Positions 1 through 8,309 of a stretch of 13,922 bases of DNA are shown here, piece by piece. The notes beneath the pieces are model-generated. The model did not search any database and was not told the origin of the DNA. It saw only the letters and a program-made list of their open reading frames with translations. Source of the DNA: an uncultured Eubacteriales bacterium (GTDB taxonomy: Bacteria; Bacillota; Clostridia; Oscillospirales; CAG-272); NCBI GenBank assembly GCA_900321265.1, contig ONVJ01000212.1, positions 1 through 13,922 of the forward strand, given 5' to 3'. A program made the translations under genes and the position numbers. Each line of letters opens with the position of its first letter. Position 1 is the stretch's first letter.

Positions 1-9
1 AACGCGCGC

Positions 10-34
10 CCGGGGCTCCGAAAGGAGTTCCCGG
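10..34 (+). other. Hairpin with GAAA tetraloop upstream of the DUF4091 gene
   Basis: Bases 10-14 (CCGGG) pair with 30-34 (CCCGG) and 16-19 (CTCC) pair with 24-27 (GGAG). The loop is GAAA (20-23), and a 1x2 internal mismatch lies at 15 and 28-29. The result is nine pairs closed by a GNRA-type tetraloop. It is followed by CAAAAACGCG rather than a T-run, so it is not an ordinary rho-independent terminator on this strand. It may be a 5' leader element, the end of an upstream transcript, or simply GC-rich coding DNA, because one frame through it is open. Function unknown. Confidence 0.35.
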
Positions 35-125
35 CAAAAACGCGTGAAATTCCGGCGGTCGGCAGTGCCCTTTCCGCGCCCGTCATCTCTCTGAAAGGAA
101 AACGGTATGATATTTCCGCCCCGCC

Positions 126-130
126 GAGGA
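126..130 (+). promoter_or_regulatory. Ribosome binding site deciding the DUF4091 start
   Basis: GAGGA lies 5 bases before the ATG at 136. The reading frame is open from base 1, so this site together with family alignment is what selects 136 as the start. A second SD-like AAAGGA at 94-99 precedes an ATG at 107, but that ATG is out of frame and opens only an 18-codon frame. Confidence 0.5.
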
Positions 131-135
131 CGCGG

Positions 136-1842
136 ATGTCATACGCAGACAAAACACAAATGATCAAAGCCAGGCTTGTCTCATCCCTCGAAAAATGCTT
201 CCCCGACGGGAGGCCGGAGTATTTCAGACCGGTAGAGTCGGTGCACGTCTTCAAAAATCAGCGGATCTCGCTTCAGATCGCGATCCGCGCAGATCGCGGC
301 GACCCCTTCAGGCGCTGGGTCAGACCCGAGTGCCGCGGCCTGCCCGCGGAATGCGTTTCCTTCAGAGAGGTCGGGTGCGTCCCCTCGGATCTTCCCGCCT
401 ACCCCGGAAAGAGCGACGAGGGCTACCTCAGGACCGAGCCCGGCCTGTTTCCCGACATCCTCGAGCCTCTTCAGATGGAGGGGCTGGTCCGGGCGGTGGC
501 AGGCAGTCTGCGCGCCGTCTGGATCGACATCGACATGAACGCATTCGACTGGAGCGGAATAACCGGCCCGTCAGATCTCCCCGTCAGCTTCTCGATCTTC
601 AGCGACGAGCCCGAGATCGTCATGCCGCTCACGCTGAAGCTGATACCTGCGGAGCTCCCCGACACCGGCTTCAGAGTGACTCAGTGGTTCCACTCCGACT
701 GCCTGGCATCCTACTACAACGTCGATGTCTTCTCGGAGCGCCACTGGGAGATAATCGAAAACTTCATGAGGACCTTCGTCAGGTGCGGCAACAACACCAT
801 CCTGACTCCCGTCTTCACTCCACCGCTCGACACGCATATCGGCGGAGAGCGTCCGACCGTCCAGCTGGTTAAGGTAAAAAAAGGAGGAAACGGAAGATAT
901 TACTTCGATTTCGCTCTTCTCGACCGCTGGATCGACACCGCAGACAGATGCGGAGTAAAATACTTCGAGATATCGCATCTCTTCACCCAGTGGGGCGCGA
1001 AGCACGCCCCGAAGATCATGGCAGAAACTCCCGAAGGATACCGGAGGATCTTCGGCTGGGAGACAGACGCGACCGGAAAGGACTATCCGCGCTTCCTCCG
1101 CGCCTTCATTCAGGCGCTGCTTTCGCATCTGAAGGCCCGCGGAGACGACCGCCGCTGTCTCTTCCACATTTCCGACGAGCCTAACCGCGAGCAGCTTGAC
1201 CAGTATCTCGCCTCAAAGGCGACGGTCGCCGATCTGCTTGATGGATACACGGTGATCGACGCCCTCTCGAACGTCGACTTCTACCTGTCGGGCGCGGTGC
1301 AGACTCCGGTGCCGTCGAACAACCACATCGAGCCCTTCATCAAGGCCTTCGCCGACGAGGGCAGAGAGGGCCTGTGGACCTATTACTGCTGCGGTCAGTC
1401 GATCGGCGTCAGCAACCGGCTGATGGCGATGACGGGAGCGAGAACGAGATTCATCGGGACACAGTTCTGGAAATACAGGATCGCGGGATTCCTTCAGTGG
1501 GGATTCAACTTCTACTACAACTGCGGATCCTACGATCTGATAAATCCCTATATCAACTCGACAGGCAGCGGATGGGTCCCGTCGGGTGACACATATTCGG
1601 TATACCCCGCGTCAGACGGCAGGGCGCTCGAATCGGTGAGGATCAACCACTTCCGCGAAGGGCTTGACGACATGCGCGCCCTCGCGCTGCTGGAATCGCT
1701 GATCGGCCGCGAAAGGACGCTCGAGGCCGTCGAGTCGGTCGCGGGAGAGATAGTCTTCTCAAGATGCGTCTGCGGCACCGCTCAGATGCTTGCCCTGCGC
1801 GACAGGATCGATTCCCTCATCGCCGAAAATCTTACAAAATAA
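136..1842 (+). CDS. DUF4091 domain glycosidase-like protein
   Basis: A 568-residue protein that I recognise as a DUF4091 family member. The family is thought to be glycoside-hydrolase-like (TIM barrel with a preceding beta domain), but substrates are not established. Residues 12-50 (ARLVSSLEKCFPD and following) match the usual family N-terminus. The middle contains HISDEPN at 344-350, the likely acidic active-site segment. The C-terminal part has the family signature around 460-516, with an aromatic stretch (QWGFNFYYN), PSGDTYSVYP and RINHFREGLDDMRAL at 502-516. There is no signal peptide or membrane segment, so it is probably cytoplasmic. The ATG at 136 is preceded by GAGGA at good spacing. 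The frame stays open without a stop back to base 1, so an N-terminal extension or a start outside the window cannot be excluded, though the family domain already begins by residue 12. The glnN gene follows 39 bases downstream; I know of no functional link between the two. Confidence 0.85.
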   Translation: MSYADKTQMIKARLVSSLEKCFPDGRPEYFRPVESVHVFKNQRISLQIAIRADRGDPFRRWVRPECRGLPAECVSFREVGCVPSDLPAYPGKSDEGYLRTEPGLFPDILEPLQMEGLVRAVAGSLRAVWIDIDMNAFDWSGITGPSDLPVSFSIFSDEPEIVMPLTLKLIPAELPDTGFRVTQWFHSDCLASYYNVDVFSERHWEIIENFMRTFVRCGNNTILTPVFTPPLDTHIGGERPTVQLVKVKKGGNGRYYFDFALLDRWIDTADRCGVKYFEISHLFTQWGAKHAPKIMAETPEGYRRIFGWETDATGKDYPRFLRAFIQALLSHLKARGDDRRCLFHISDEPNREQLDQYLASKATVADLLDGYTVIDALSNVDFYLSGAVQTPVPSNNHIEPFIKAFADEGREGLWTYYCCGQSIGVSNRLMAMTGARTRFIGTQFWKYRIAGFLQWGFNFYYNCGSYDLINPYINSTGSGWVPSGDTYSVYPASDGRALESVRINHFREGLDDMRALALLESLIGRERTLEAVESVAGEIVFSRCVCGTAQMLALRDRIDSLIAENLTK

Positions 1843-1850
1843 TCTAAAGC

Positions 1851-1868
1851 CCCGGCAGAGAGGCCGGG
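1851..1868 (+). other. Small hairpin between DUF4091 gene and glnN
   Basis: CCCGGC (1851-1856) pairs with GCCGGG (1863-1868) around a six-base loop AGAGAG. It lies 8 bases after the stop codon of the upstream gene and ends 2 bases before the GGAGG ribosome binding site (1871-1875) of glnN. No T-run follows, so it is not a classical terminator. It could protect the upstream mRNA end or tune access to the glnN ribosome site. The pairing is seen directly; the role is inference. Confidence 0.4.
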
Positions 1869-1881
1869 ACGGAGGCAGAAC

Positions 1882-3984
1882 ATGTCAGTTCCGGAATACT
1901 TCGGTTCAATGGTCTTCGGCGACGCCGAGATGAAATCGCGGCTGTCCGAAAATGTATACAACAGGCTGAAAAGGACTGTCGAGGACGGCCGTTCGCTCGA
2001 CCTCACCATAGCGAACGAGGTCGCGTCGGCGATGAAGGACTGGGCGGTCTCAAAAGGCGCGACCCACTTCACTCACTGGTTCCAGCCTATGACGGGAATC
2101 ACCGCCGAAAAACATGAGAGTTTCATCAGCCCCGCCGGCAGCGGCAGGGTCATAATGGAATTTTCGGGCAGGGAGCTCATAAAGGGCGAATCAGACGCCT
2201 CCTCCTTCCCGTCGGGCGGCCTTCGCGCGACCTTCGAGGCCAGAGGATACACCGCGTGGGATCCGACATCCTACGCCTTCATAAAGGAAAACACCCTCTG
2301 CATCCCCACCGCCTTCTGCTCATACGGAGGAGAGGCGCTTGACAAAAAGACGCCTCTGCTCCGCTCGATCGAGGCTCTCAGCCGCCAGACGATGAGGATA
2401 CTGAAGCTCTTCGGAGAGACGAGGATCACGTCAGTCAAGCCGAACGTCGGTCCCGAGCAGGAGTATTTCCTGATCGACCGTGAAATGTACGAAAGAAGGC
2501 CCGACCTCATCTACACCGGCAGGACACTCTTCGGAGCCCGGCCGCCTAAGGGCCAGGAGCTTGACGATCACTACTACGGCGCCCTGATGCCCCGCGTCGC
2601 CGCCTTCATGAAAGAGCTCGACGAGGAGCTCTGGAAGCTCGGCATCATGGCGAAGACCGAGCACAACGAGGCGGCTCCGGCGCAGTACGAGCTTGCTCAG
2701 ATGTACTGCACGGCGAACATCGCCACCGACCACAACCAGCTGACGATGGAGATCATGCAGCGGGTGGCAAAGAAGCACGGACTTGTCTGCCTGCTTCACG
2801 AAAAGCCCTTCGAAGGCGTCGCAGGATCGGGCAAGCACAACAACTGGTCGATCAACGCCCCCGACGGCACCAATCTGCTCAAGCCCGGGAAGACCGCCCG
2901 CGAAAACGCCCGCTTCCTTCTCTTCCTGGTCGCCGTCATACAGGCAGCCGACGATTACCCCGAACTGCTCAGGCTCTCGGCGGCGTCGGCCGGAAACGAC
3001 CACCGTCTCGGTCGCGAGGAGGCTCCGCCGGCGATCGTTTCGGTCTTCATCGGCGACGAGCTCGAGCGGATCCTCGAATCGGTCGGCAGCGAGGGAGGAA
3101 CGCTGAAGGACAGCGGCGAGCTTCTGCGGCTCGGAGTCCACACTCTTCCCAAGCTTCCGAAGGATTCCTCCGACCGGAACAGGACCTCCCCGCTCGCCTT
3201 CACAGGCAACAAGTTCGAGTTCAGGATGCTGGGATCCGCCGAGAGCACCGCCTGCACCAACATCATGATGAACGTCACGGTCGCGGAATCACTGAGACAG
3301 TATGCAGACGAGCTTGAAGCCGTCCCCGAGGAGGAATTCAACGACGCTCTCAACGCGCTTATAAAGAGGGCGTATCTCCGCCACCGCAGGGTCGTCTTCA
3401 ACGGCAACGGATACGGAGAGGAGTGGATAAGGGAGGCGGCCGAAAAGCGCGGCCTCATCAACCTTCCCACGACTCCCGACGCCGTACCGCACATGACCGA
3501 CCCGAAGAATCTCGAGCTCTTCGCGACCCACCGTCTCTACACCGAGGCAGAGGCAAGATCGAGGGCGGAGATTATTCTCGACCACTACAACAAGGTGATA
3601 AACATCGAGGCTCTGACTTCGGTCGATCTGGTCAGAAAGATGATCCTTCCGGCGATATTCGGATATGAAAAGGAGCTGTCGGAGACGATCGAGACCAAGC
3701 AAAAGACGATCGGATCCGAGTGCCGCGCCGAAAAGACCGTCCTGAAAAAGCTGGACAGCCTCACTTCAAGGATCTACTCAAGTACAGAATCGCTGTCGTC
3801 GGCGCTGGCGGAGCTCAGACGGACCTCCTCAGGAAAGACCGCCACAGAGCTTTCCTATGTATACAGAGACAGGATCTGCACTTCGATGGAGGCGCTGAGA
3901 CGGCTGGTCGACGAGGCGGAGCTGATCACAGACAAAAACCGCTGGCCCCTCCCCTCGTACGGCGAAATACTCTTCAGCCTCTGA
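1882..3984 (+). CDS. glnN: Glutamine synthetase type III
   Basis: A 700-residue type III glutamine synthetase, which makes glutamine from glutamate, ammonia and ATP in the cytoplasm. This GlnN class is typical of Bacteroidetes, some cyanobacteria and Clostridia, at about 690-730 residues, so the gene is full length. Visible signatures in order are HFTHWFQP at 62-69, GLRATFEARGYTAWDP from 113, the metal and glutamate-site motif GPEQEYF at 190-196, GSGKHNNWS at 315-323 and GNDHRLG at 371-377. The C-terminal 200 residues are the helical extension characteristic of type III enzymes and absent from GlnA. The start is an ATG 6 bases after a perfect GGAGG (1871-1875), the strongest ribosome site in the window. 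No adjacent glnB, amt or glutamate synthase gene is visible, so its nitrogen regulation cannot be read from context. The pth gene follows after 29 bases. Confidence 0.97.
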   Translation: MSVPEYFGSMVFGDAEMKSRLSENVYNRLKRTVEDGRSLDLTIANEVASAMKDWAVSKGATHFTHWFQPMTGITAEKHESFISPAGSGRVIMEFSGRELIKGESDASSFPSGGLRATFEARGYTAWDPTSYAFIKENTLCIPTAFCSYGGEALDKKTPLLRSIEALSRQTMRILKLFGETRITSVKPNVGPEQEYFLIDREMYERRPDLIYTGRTLFGARPPKGQELDDHYYGALMPRVAAFMKELDEELWKLGIMAKTEHNEAAPAQYELAQMYCTANIATDHNQLTMEIMQRVAKKHGLVCLLHEKPFEGVAGSGKHNNWSINAPDGTNLLKPGKTARENARFLLFLVAVIQAADDYPELLRLSAASAGNDHRLGREEAPPAIVSVFIGDELERILESVGSEGGTLKDSGELLRLGVHTLPKLPKDSSDRNRTSPLAFTGNKFEFRMLGSAESTACTNIMMNVTVAESLRQYADELEAVPEEEFNDALNALIKRAYLRHRRVVFNGNGYGEEWIREAAEKRGLINLPTTPDAVPHMTDPKNLELFATHRLYTEAEARSRAEIILDHYNKVINIEALTSVDLVRKMILPAIFGYEKELSETIETKQKTIGSECRAEKTVLKKLDSLTSRIYSSTESLSSALAELRRTSSGKTATELSYVYRDRICTSMEALRRLVDEAELITDKNRWPLPSYGEILFSL

Positions 3985-4013
3985 GACGGGCGGATCAGAC
4001 AATAACACCGACC

Positions 4014-4643
4014 ATGGGAGATATATTCGAAATACTGAAAAGACTCCGCGCGGGCGGCGGCGACGCCGCGCCCGCAGGCGTCGAATGGATAGTCGCCGGC
4101 CTCGGGAACCCCGGCCGGGAATACGAGAAGACGAGGCACAACGCCGGCTTTCTCTGCCTAGGAGACCTGGCGGAGCGCTACGGCGTCAGCATAAACAGAA
4201 CGAAATTCAAGGCGCTGACCGCAAGGTGCGAGATCGCCGGCAAAGGCGTCCTCCTTCTCTGCCCTCTCACATATATGAATCTGTCGGGGGAGTCTGTCAG
4301 GGCAGCCGCCGACTACTATCACGTCCCGCCGTCGAGGATAATCGCTGTCTGCGACGACATATACCGCGACGTCGGCAGGCTGAAGATAAAGCGCAAGGGG
4401 AGCGACGGAGGCCACAAAGGGCTGGCCAGCATCATTTATCAGCTTGAATCCGACGCTTTTCCGAGGATAAAGATCGGTGTCGGCGCAAAGCCCGAGGGCT
4501 GGGAGCTCGCCGACTGGGTGCTCTCGCGTTTTTCGGACGACGAGCTTGAACCGCTCACCCGCGCGATATCCCTTGCCTGCGACGGAATACCTCTTATTAT
4601 CGAAGGAAAGACTGAAGAGGCCATGCAGAAATGCAATCTGTAA
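4014..4643 (+). CDS. pth: Peptidyl-tRNA hydrolase
   Basis: A 209-residue Pth, which frees tRNA from peptidyl-tRNA dropped by stalled ribosomes. GLGNPG at 29-34 holds the conserved Asn32. TRHNAGF at 40-46 carries the catalytic His42. YMNLSG at 87-92 carries Asn89. CDD at 113-115 gives Asp114, equivalent to E. coli Asp93. The segment usually written GGHNGL reads GGHKGL at 132-137, so the family Asn (E. coli Asn114) is Lys135 here. About 24 residues precede the core VEWIVAGLGNPG; similar short extensions occur in clostridial homologues, which supports the ATG at 4014. The frame is open further upstream inside glnN, but that stretch does not resemble Pth. No clear Shine-Dalgarno precedes 4014; the 29-base spacer is A-rich just before the start. 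The last 13 bases overlap mfd, a common pairing in Bacillota that suggests translational coupling. Confidence 0.95.
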   Translation: MGDIFEILKRLRAGGGDAAPAGVEWIVAGLGNPGREYEKTRHNAGFLCLGDLAERYGVSINRTKFKALTARCEIAGKGVLLLCPLTYMNLSGESVRAAADYYHVPPSRIIAVCDDIYRDVGRLKIKRKGSDGGHKGLASIIYQLESDAFPRIKIGVGAKPEGWELADWVLSRFSDDELEPLTRAISLACDGIPLIIEGKTEEAMQKCNL

Positions 4644-7600
4644 CCGGAGGGCTGCTGACCTCCGCTCTCAGAGCGGATCCCGAATACCGCCAGCTGCTCG
4701 AAGCTGTCAGGATCCAGTCAAAAAGGACGGGCAGGGAGAAGCTGCCTCTCTATGTCAGCGGGCTCTGCGAAGGAGCCGACGACCTGCTTGCCGTATCGCT
4801 GTTTGAAGACCTGCCGGACCTCCGGCCGGTCCTTTTCCTATGCTCTGAGGAGAAAAACTGCGTCGCGCTGAGGGAGAAACTGGCCTCCTTCGGCATCCGC
4901 GCCGGGTATTTTCCGGGCAGAGACCTCAACACGCGGAACATCACAGCGTCGCATGAATTCGAACACCTGAGGCTGGCGCTTCTTTTGTCGCTCACCGGAG
5001 AAGACCGCCCCGACGCCGTGATAACCACTCCCGACGCCGCGGTCGGGATAACCATGCCCCCGGAGCTGCTGGATGAGCTGACCGTGCGGCTCTCGGAAAA
5101 CGACGAGATATCGATCGACGGTCTCGTCCGGTCACTTACCCGCGCCGGCTATGTAAGATCCGAGCTTGCGGAAGGTCCCGGCCAGTTTGCCGTACGCGGA
5201 GGGATACTCGACGTCTGCTACGCCTCATCCGCCTCCGCCTCCGACGAACGTGGCGGGATCCGGGCGGTCAGGACCGAATTCTTCGGCGACGAGATCGACC
5301 GCGTCTGCCTCTTCGATCCCGATACACAGCGGATCACCGAAAGGATTTCCGGCTTCACGATACCGCCGGCCTTCGAGGTCCTGCCCGATCCGGAAAAGCT
5401 CGGGATGATCGTCGAGTGCGAAAAGGAGCTTCTGAAAAAGGCGAAAAAGAAGGACATAAGGCTCGCGTCGCTGCTTGAAGACGAGATCTCGGCGGTCTCA
5501 GAGGCCGCCGCGTCGGGCGAAGGGATAAACTTCGCCGACAGATATATTTCCCTGATCTATCCCGGACTTCCCTGCCTCCTCGATTATCTTGATGACTGCC
5601 CGCTCGCCTTCGTATACGGCAACGCGGCGGTCTCGGACAGGCTGGAAGCCAGCGAAAAGCTGCTGGTTGCGGACGCCGAGGCGCTGACGGCAGCCGGCCT
5701 GCTCCCGGGAAAATATTCGCTCCTGTCCGCCGGAAAGCAGAGACTTGACCGCTTTATGTCGGGACGTCCTCAGCTGCTGGAGGACACCGTGACCCGGGGA
5801 CTCAGCGGAAGACGGCTGGGCGGCATGTTCAACTTCAGGACCCGCCACTCGGTGGGCTTCGGGGAAAACACATCCCTGCTTCTCGACGAGGTTCTGCACC
5901 TCACCGGCACCGGGACAAAGGTGATCCTGATGACGCCCGGGCCCGAAGAGGCCGGAAGGCTCCGCGACACCCTGAACACCGACGGCGAGATCGCGAGGAT
6001 GGCGGACGGTCCGCTGGGCGGAGACATTCCCTTTTCAATAATCTCTCCCGGGACGGTGACGCTGCTTCCTTCGGCTCCGGTAGCCCCGTTTGAGCTGCTG
6101 ACGCCCAGGATATCCGTCCTCTCCGCCGCCGCGGCGACAAGGGCCGAAAGAGCCGCCGCCGCGCGTCCGCAGCGCAGGAGCGCGAAAACGCAGAGGGGCG
6201 CGGGAAGGATACTCAGTTTCAACGATCTGTCGCCGGGAGACTACGTGGTCCACGAGACGCACGGGATAGGTATATACGAAGGCATCTCCACCCTGTCGTC
6301 GGGGGGAATGACGGGAGACTATATAACGATCAGATACGCCGGCGCCGACCGTCTCTTCCTTCCCGCCGATCAGCTCGACCGGGTGACGAAGTATATCGGA
6401 GCGGGCATCGACAACGGAACGATAAAGCTTTCAAAGTTCGGCGGCAAGGAGTGGGAATCGACCAGAAAACGCACCCATTCCTCTCTGAAAAACATCGCGA
6501 AGGAGCTGATAAAGCTCTACGCTGAGCGCCTCAGACGCCCGGGGTTCGCCTTCTCTCCCGACGATTCCAATCAGAAGGAATTCGAGGAGGGCTTCGAATT
6601 CGCCGAGACCGAAGCCCAGCTTGAGGCCTCGGAGGATATCAAGAAGGACATGATGAGGCCGGTGCCGATGGACCGCCTGCTCTGCGGCGACGTGGGATAC
6701 GGCAAGACGGAGGTCGCCTTCAGAGCGGCATTCAAGGCGATCCTCGACGGCAAACAGGCCGCCATGCTGGTCCCGACGACCATCCTCGCGCTGCAGCACT
6801 ACCAGACCGCCGTAAGCCGCATGAGGGCCTTCCCGGTCACGGTCGAGATGATCTCGAGATTCAGAAAGCCCGCGGAACAGAAGAAGATCCTGGAAAGGAC
6901 CGCGAGAGGCGACATCGACCTGCTGATAGGTACCCACAGGATCCTTTCGAAAGACGTGAAATTCCGCGATCTCGGACTGCTCATCGTCGACGAGGAGCAG
7001 CGCTTCGGCGTCGCTCAGAAGGAGAAGATCAAGCAGCGGACGGGGAACATCGACGTCCTCTCTCTCAGCGCCACGCCTATCCCGAGGACGATGAACATGG
7101 CGATGACGGGCATCCGCGACATATCCGTCCTCGACGAGGCGCCGGTCGACCGCCAGCCGGTGCAGACATACGTCCTCGAATACGACGAGGTCGTCGTAAA
7201 CGAGGCGATCAGGGCCGAGCTCAGACGGGGAGGCCAGGTCTTTTATCTCCACAATTTCATCGATTCGATCGACCGTATCGCGGCCGACCTCGGGAAGGAA
7301 TTTCCCGACGCGAGGATCGCCGTCGCCCACGGGAGGATGGAGAAGGAGGAGATCGAGGACATCTGGCGCGACATGACCGAGGGAAGCATTGACATCCTCG
7401 TCTGCACCACGATAATCGAATCGGGCATCGATCTTCCGAACGCCAACACACTCATCGTCACCGGCGCACACCGGATGGGCCTTTCCCAGCTTCACCAGCT
7501 GAGAGGCAGGGTGGGAAGATCCCAGCGCAGGGCTTACGCCTATTTCACCTTCCCGAAGGACATGGCGCTCACCGAGATCGCCGAAAAGCGCCTTGAGGCG

Positions 7601-8221
7601 ATACGCGAATATGCCGAATTCGGGGCCGGATTCAGGATCGCGATGCGCGATCTCGAGCTCAGAGGCGCAGGGGCGGTGCTCGGAGCCGAACAGTCGGGCC
7701 ATATGGACGCGGTGGGATACGAGCTCTACGTAAAGCTCTTAAACAGAGCCGTCCTCGAGGAAAAGGGAGAATACGAGCCCGAGAAGAATGAGTGCGTCAT
7801 CTCGGTGAAGACAGTCGCGAGGATACCCGAGAAATACATCGAATCCCCCGGACAGAGGATGGCGATCTACCGCAGGATAGCCCACATAACCTCCCGGGCG
7901 GACGCCGAGGACATCCTCGACGAGGTGATAGACAGGTACGGCGATCCTCCCGACGAGGTCCTGAACCTGCTTGACGTGTCGCTGATCAGATATCTTGCCG
8001 GAAAGTCGGGCATCGAGAGGATCTCACAGAACGGGACAGAGGTGATCCTCTTCCAGAAGGAGCTCGATCTCGACACCTGGCAGAAGCTCTCCGAGGGCAT
8101 GAAGGGGCGCATCAGGATCATCCGCGGCAGCGCTCCGCAGATCGTTATGCGGATCGGAAGGGAGCAGGACGCCCTCGCCTGGCTGAAGCTCCTGTTTGAA
8201 AAGTACCGCCCCGGCGACTGA
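4631..8221 (+). CDS. mfd: Transcription-repair coupling factor Mfd
   Basis: A 1196-residue Mfd, close to the usual length (E. coli 1148, B. subtilis about 1177). It pushes stalled RNA polymerase off DNA lesions and recruits UvrA for excision repair. The UvrB-like N-terminal module is marked by EGPGQFAVRGGILDV at 181-195. An Ala/Arg-rich linker at about 498-530 leads into the RNA-polymerase-interacting domain (GDYVVHETHGIGIYEG from 536). The translocase follows, with Walker A GDVGYGKT at 686-693, Walker B DEEQ at 787-790, SATPIPRT at 813-820, TIIESGID at 927-934 and the arginine-finger motif RGRVGRSQRR at 958-967. The C-terminal TRCF domain, which normally masks the UvrA site, occupies the last ~150 residues (DEVIDRYGDPP visible). 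All motor motifs are intact. The ATG lies inside the end of pth, with GAGG at 4617-4620 as a plausible ribosome site. Confidence 0.98.
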   Translation: MQSVTGGLLTSALRADPEYRQLLEAVRIQSKRTGREKLPLYVSGLCEGADDLLAVSLFEDLPDLRPVLFLCSEEKNCVALREKLASFGIRAGYFPGRDLNTRNITASHEFEHLRLALLLSLTGEDRPDAVITTPDAAVGITMPPELLDELTVRLSENDEISIDGLVRSLTRAGYVRSELAEGPGQFAVRGGILDVCYASSASASDERGGIRAVRTEFFGDEIDRVCLFDPDTQRITERISGFTIPPAFEVLPDPEKLGMIVECEKELLKKAKKKDIRLASLLEDEISAVSEAAASGEGINFADRYISLIYPGLPCLLDYLDDCPLAFVYGNAAVSDRLEASEKLLVADAEALTAAGLLPGKYSLLSAGKQRLDRFMSGRPQLLEDTVTRGLSGRRLGGMFNFRTRHSVGFGENTSLLLDEVLHLTGTGTKVILMTPGPEEAGRLRDTLNTDGEIARMADGPLGGDIPFSIISPGTVTLLPSAPVAPFELLTPRISVLSAAAATRAERAAAARPQRRSAKTQRGAGRILSFNDLSPGDYVVHETHGIGIYEGISTLSSGGMTGDYITIRYAGADRLFLPADQLDRVTKYIGAGIDNGTIKLSKFGGKEWESTRKRTHSSLKNIAKELIKLYAERLRRPGFAFSPDDSNQKEFEEGFEFAETEAQLEASEDIKKDMMRPVPMDRLLCGDVGYGKTEVAFRAAFKAILDGKQAAMLVPTTILALQHYQTAVSRMRAFPVTVEMISRFRKPAEQKKILERTARGDIDLLIGTHRILSKDVKFRDLGLLIVDEEQRFGVAQKEKIKQRTGNIDVLSLSATPIPRTMNMAMTGIRDISVLDEAPVDRQPVQTYVLEYDEVVVNEAIRAELRRGGQVFYLHNFIDSIDRIAADLGKEFPDARIAVAHGRMEKEEIEDIWRDMTEGSIDILVCTTIIESGIDLPNANTLIVTGAHRMGLSQLHQLRGRVGRSQRRAYAYFTFPKDMALTEIAEKRLEAIREYAEFGAGFRIAMRDLELRGAGAVLGAEQSGHMDAVGYELYVKLLNRAVLEEKGEYEPEKNECVISVKTVARIPEKYIESPGQRMAIYRRIAHITSRADAEDILDEVIDRYGDPPDEVLNLLDVSLIRYLAGKSGIERISQNGTEVILFQKELDLDTWQKLSEGMKGRIRIIRGSAPQIVMRIGREQDALAWLKLLFEKYRPGD
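4645..4677 (+). other. Two mutually exclusive hairpins at the start of mfd
   Basis: CGGAGG (4645-4650) can pair with CCTCCG (4659-4664) around an eight-base loop. Alternatively TCCGCTC (4661-4667) pairs perfectly with GAGCGGA (4671-4677) around a three-base loop, within a 17-base near-palindrome. The two share 4661-4664, so only one can form at a time. They begin 1 base after the pth stop codon and 14 bases after the mfd start. No T-run follows. The structure is visible; whether it affects mfd translation or the pth transcript end is inference. Confidence 0.4.
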
Positions 8222-8267
8222 AAGCTCCTCTGCGACTCTCCCCGGCAGGTCTTTTGAGTTTTTGTTA

Positions 8268-8296
8268 TTTACAAAATCACAAAAATATAGTATAAT
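8268..8296 (+). promoter_or_regulatory. Sigma-A type promoter for the isomerase operon
   Basis: A TTTACA -35 box (8268-8273, five of six consensus bases) and a perfect TATAAT -10 box (8291-8296) are separated by 17 bases. They lie in the only strongly AT-rich patch of the window (about 8252-8312). Transcription would begin near 8303, giving a leader of about 120 bases before the isomerase ATG at 8426. No operator-like dyad is evident over the boxes. The promoter separates the downstream genes from mfd and probably drives everything from the isomerase gene to the right edge. Confidence 0.85.
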
Positions 8297-8309
8297 TATT
8301 TGTTTAATA

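Noticed and set aside
876..887. A7 run followed by GGAGG inside the DUF4091 gene, resembling a -1 slippery heptamer or an internal ribosome site
   Set aside because: The zero frame encodes an intact family protein across it, the -1 frame is an unrecognisable shadow, and no suitably spaced ATG or downstream stimulatory structure is evident.
2613..2632. Inverted arms AGAGCTC/GAGCTCT within glnN
   Set aside because: They fall in codons for a repeated Glu-Leu-Asp/Glu pattern and contain a self-palindromic hexamer; this looks like codon-driven coincidence.
6431..7702. Long open frame (423 codons) on the minus strand opposite mfd
   Set aside because: It lies wholly opposite conserved mfd motor motifs, its product is dominated by Arg, Asp, Leu and Val as expected of an antisense shadow in GC-rich DNA, and no domain is recognisable.
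8221..8264. Possible terminator after mfd: CTGC/GCAG stem (8230-8233 with 8245-8248) followed by TCTTTT and a later TTTTT
   Set aside because: The stem is only four to five pairs with an 11-base loop and the T-runs are interrupted; too weak to call, although a terminator would make sense before the next promoter.
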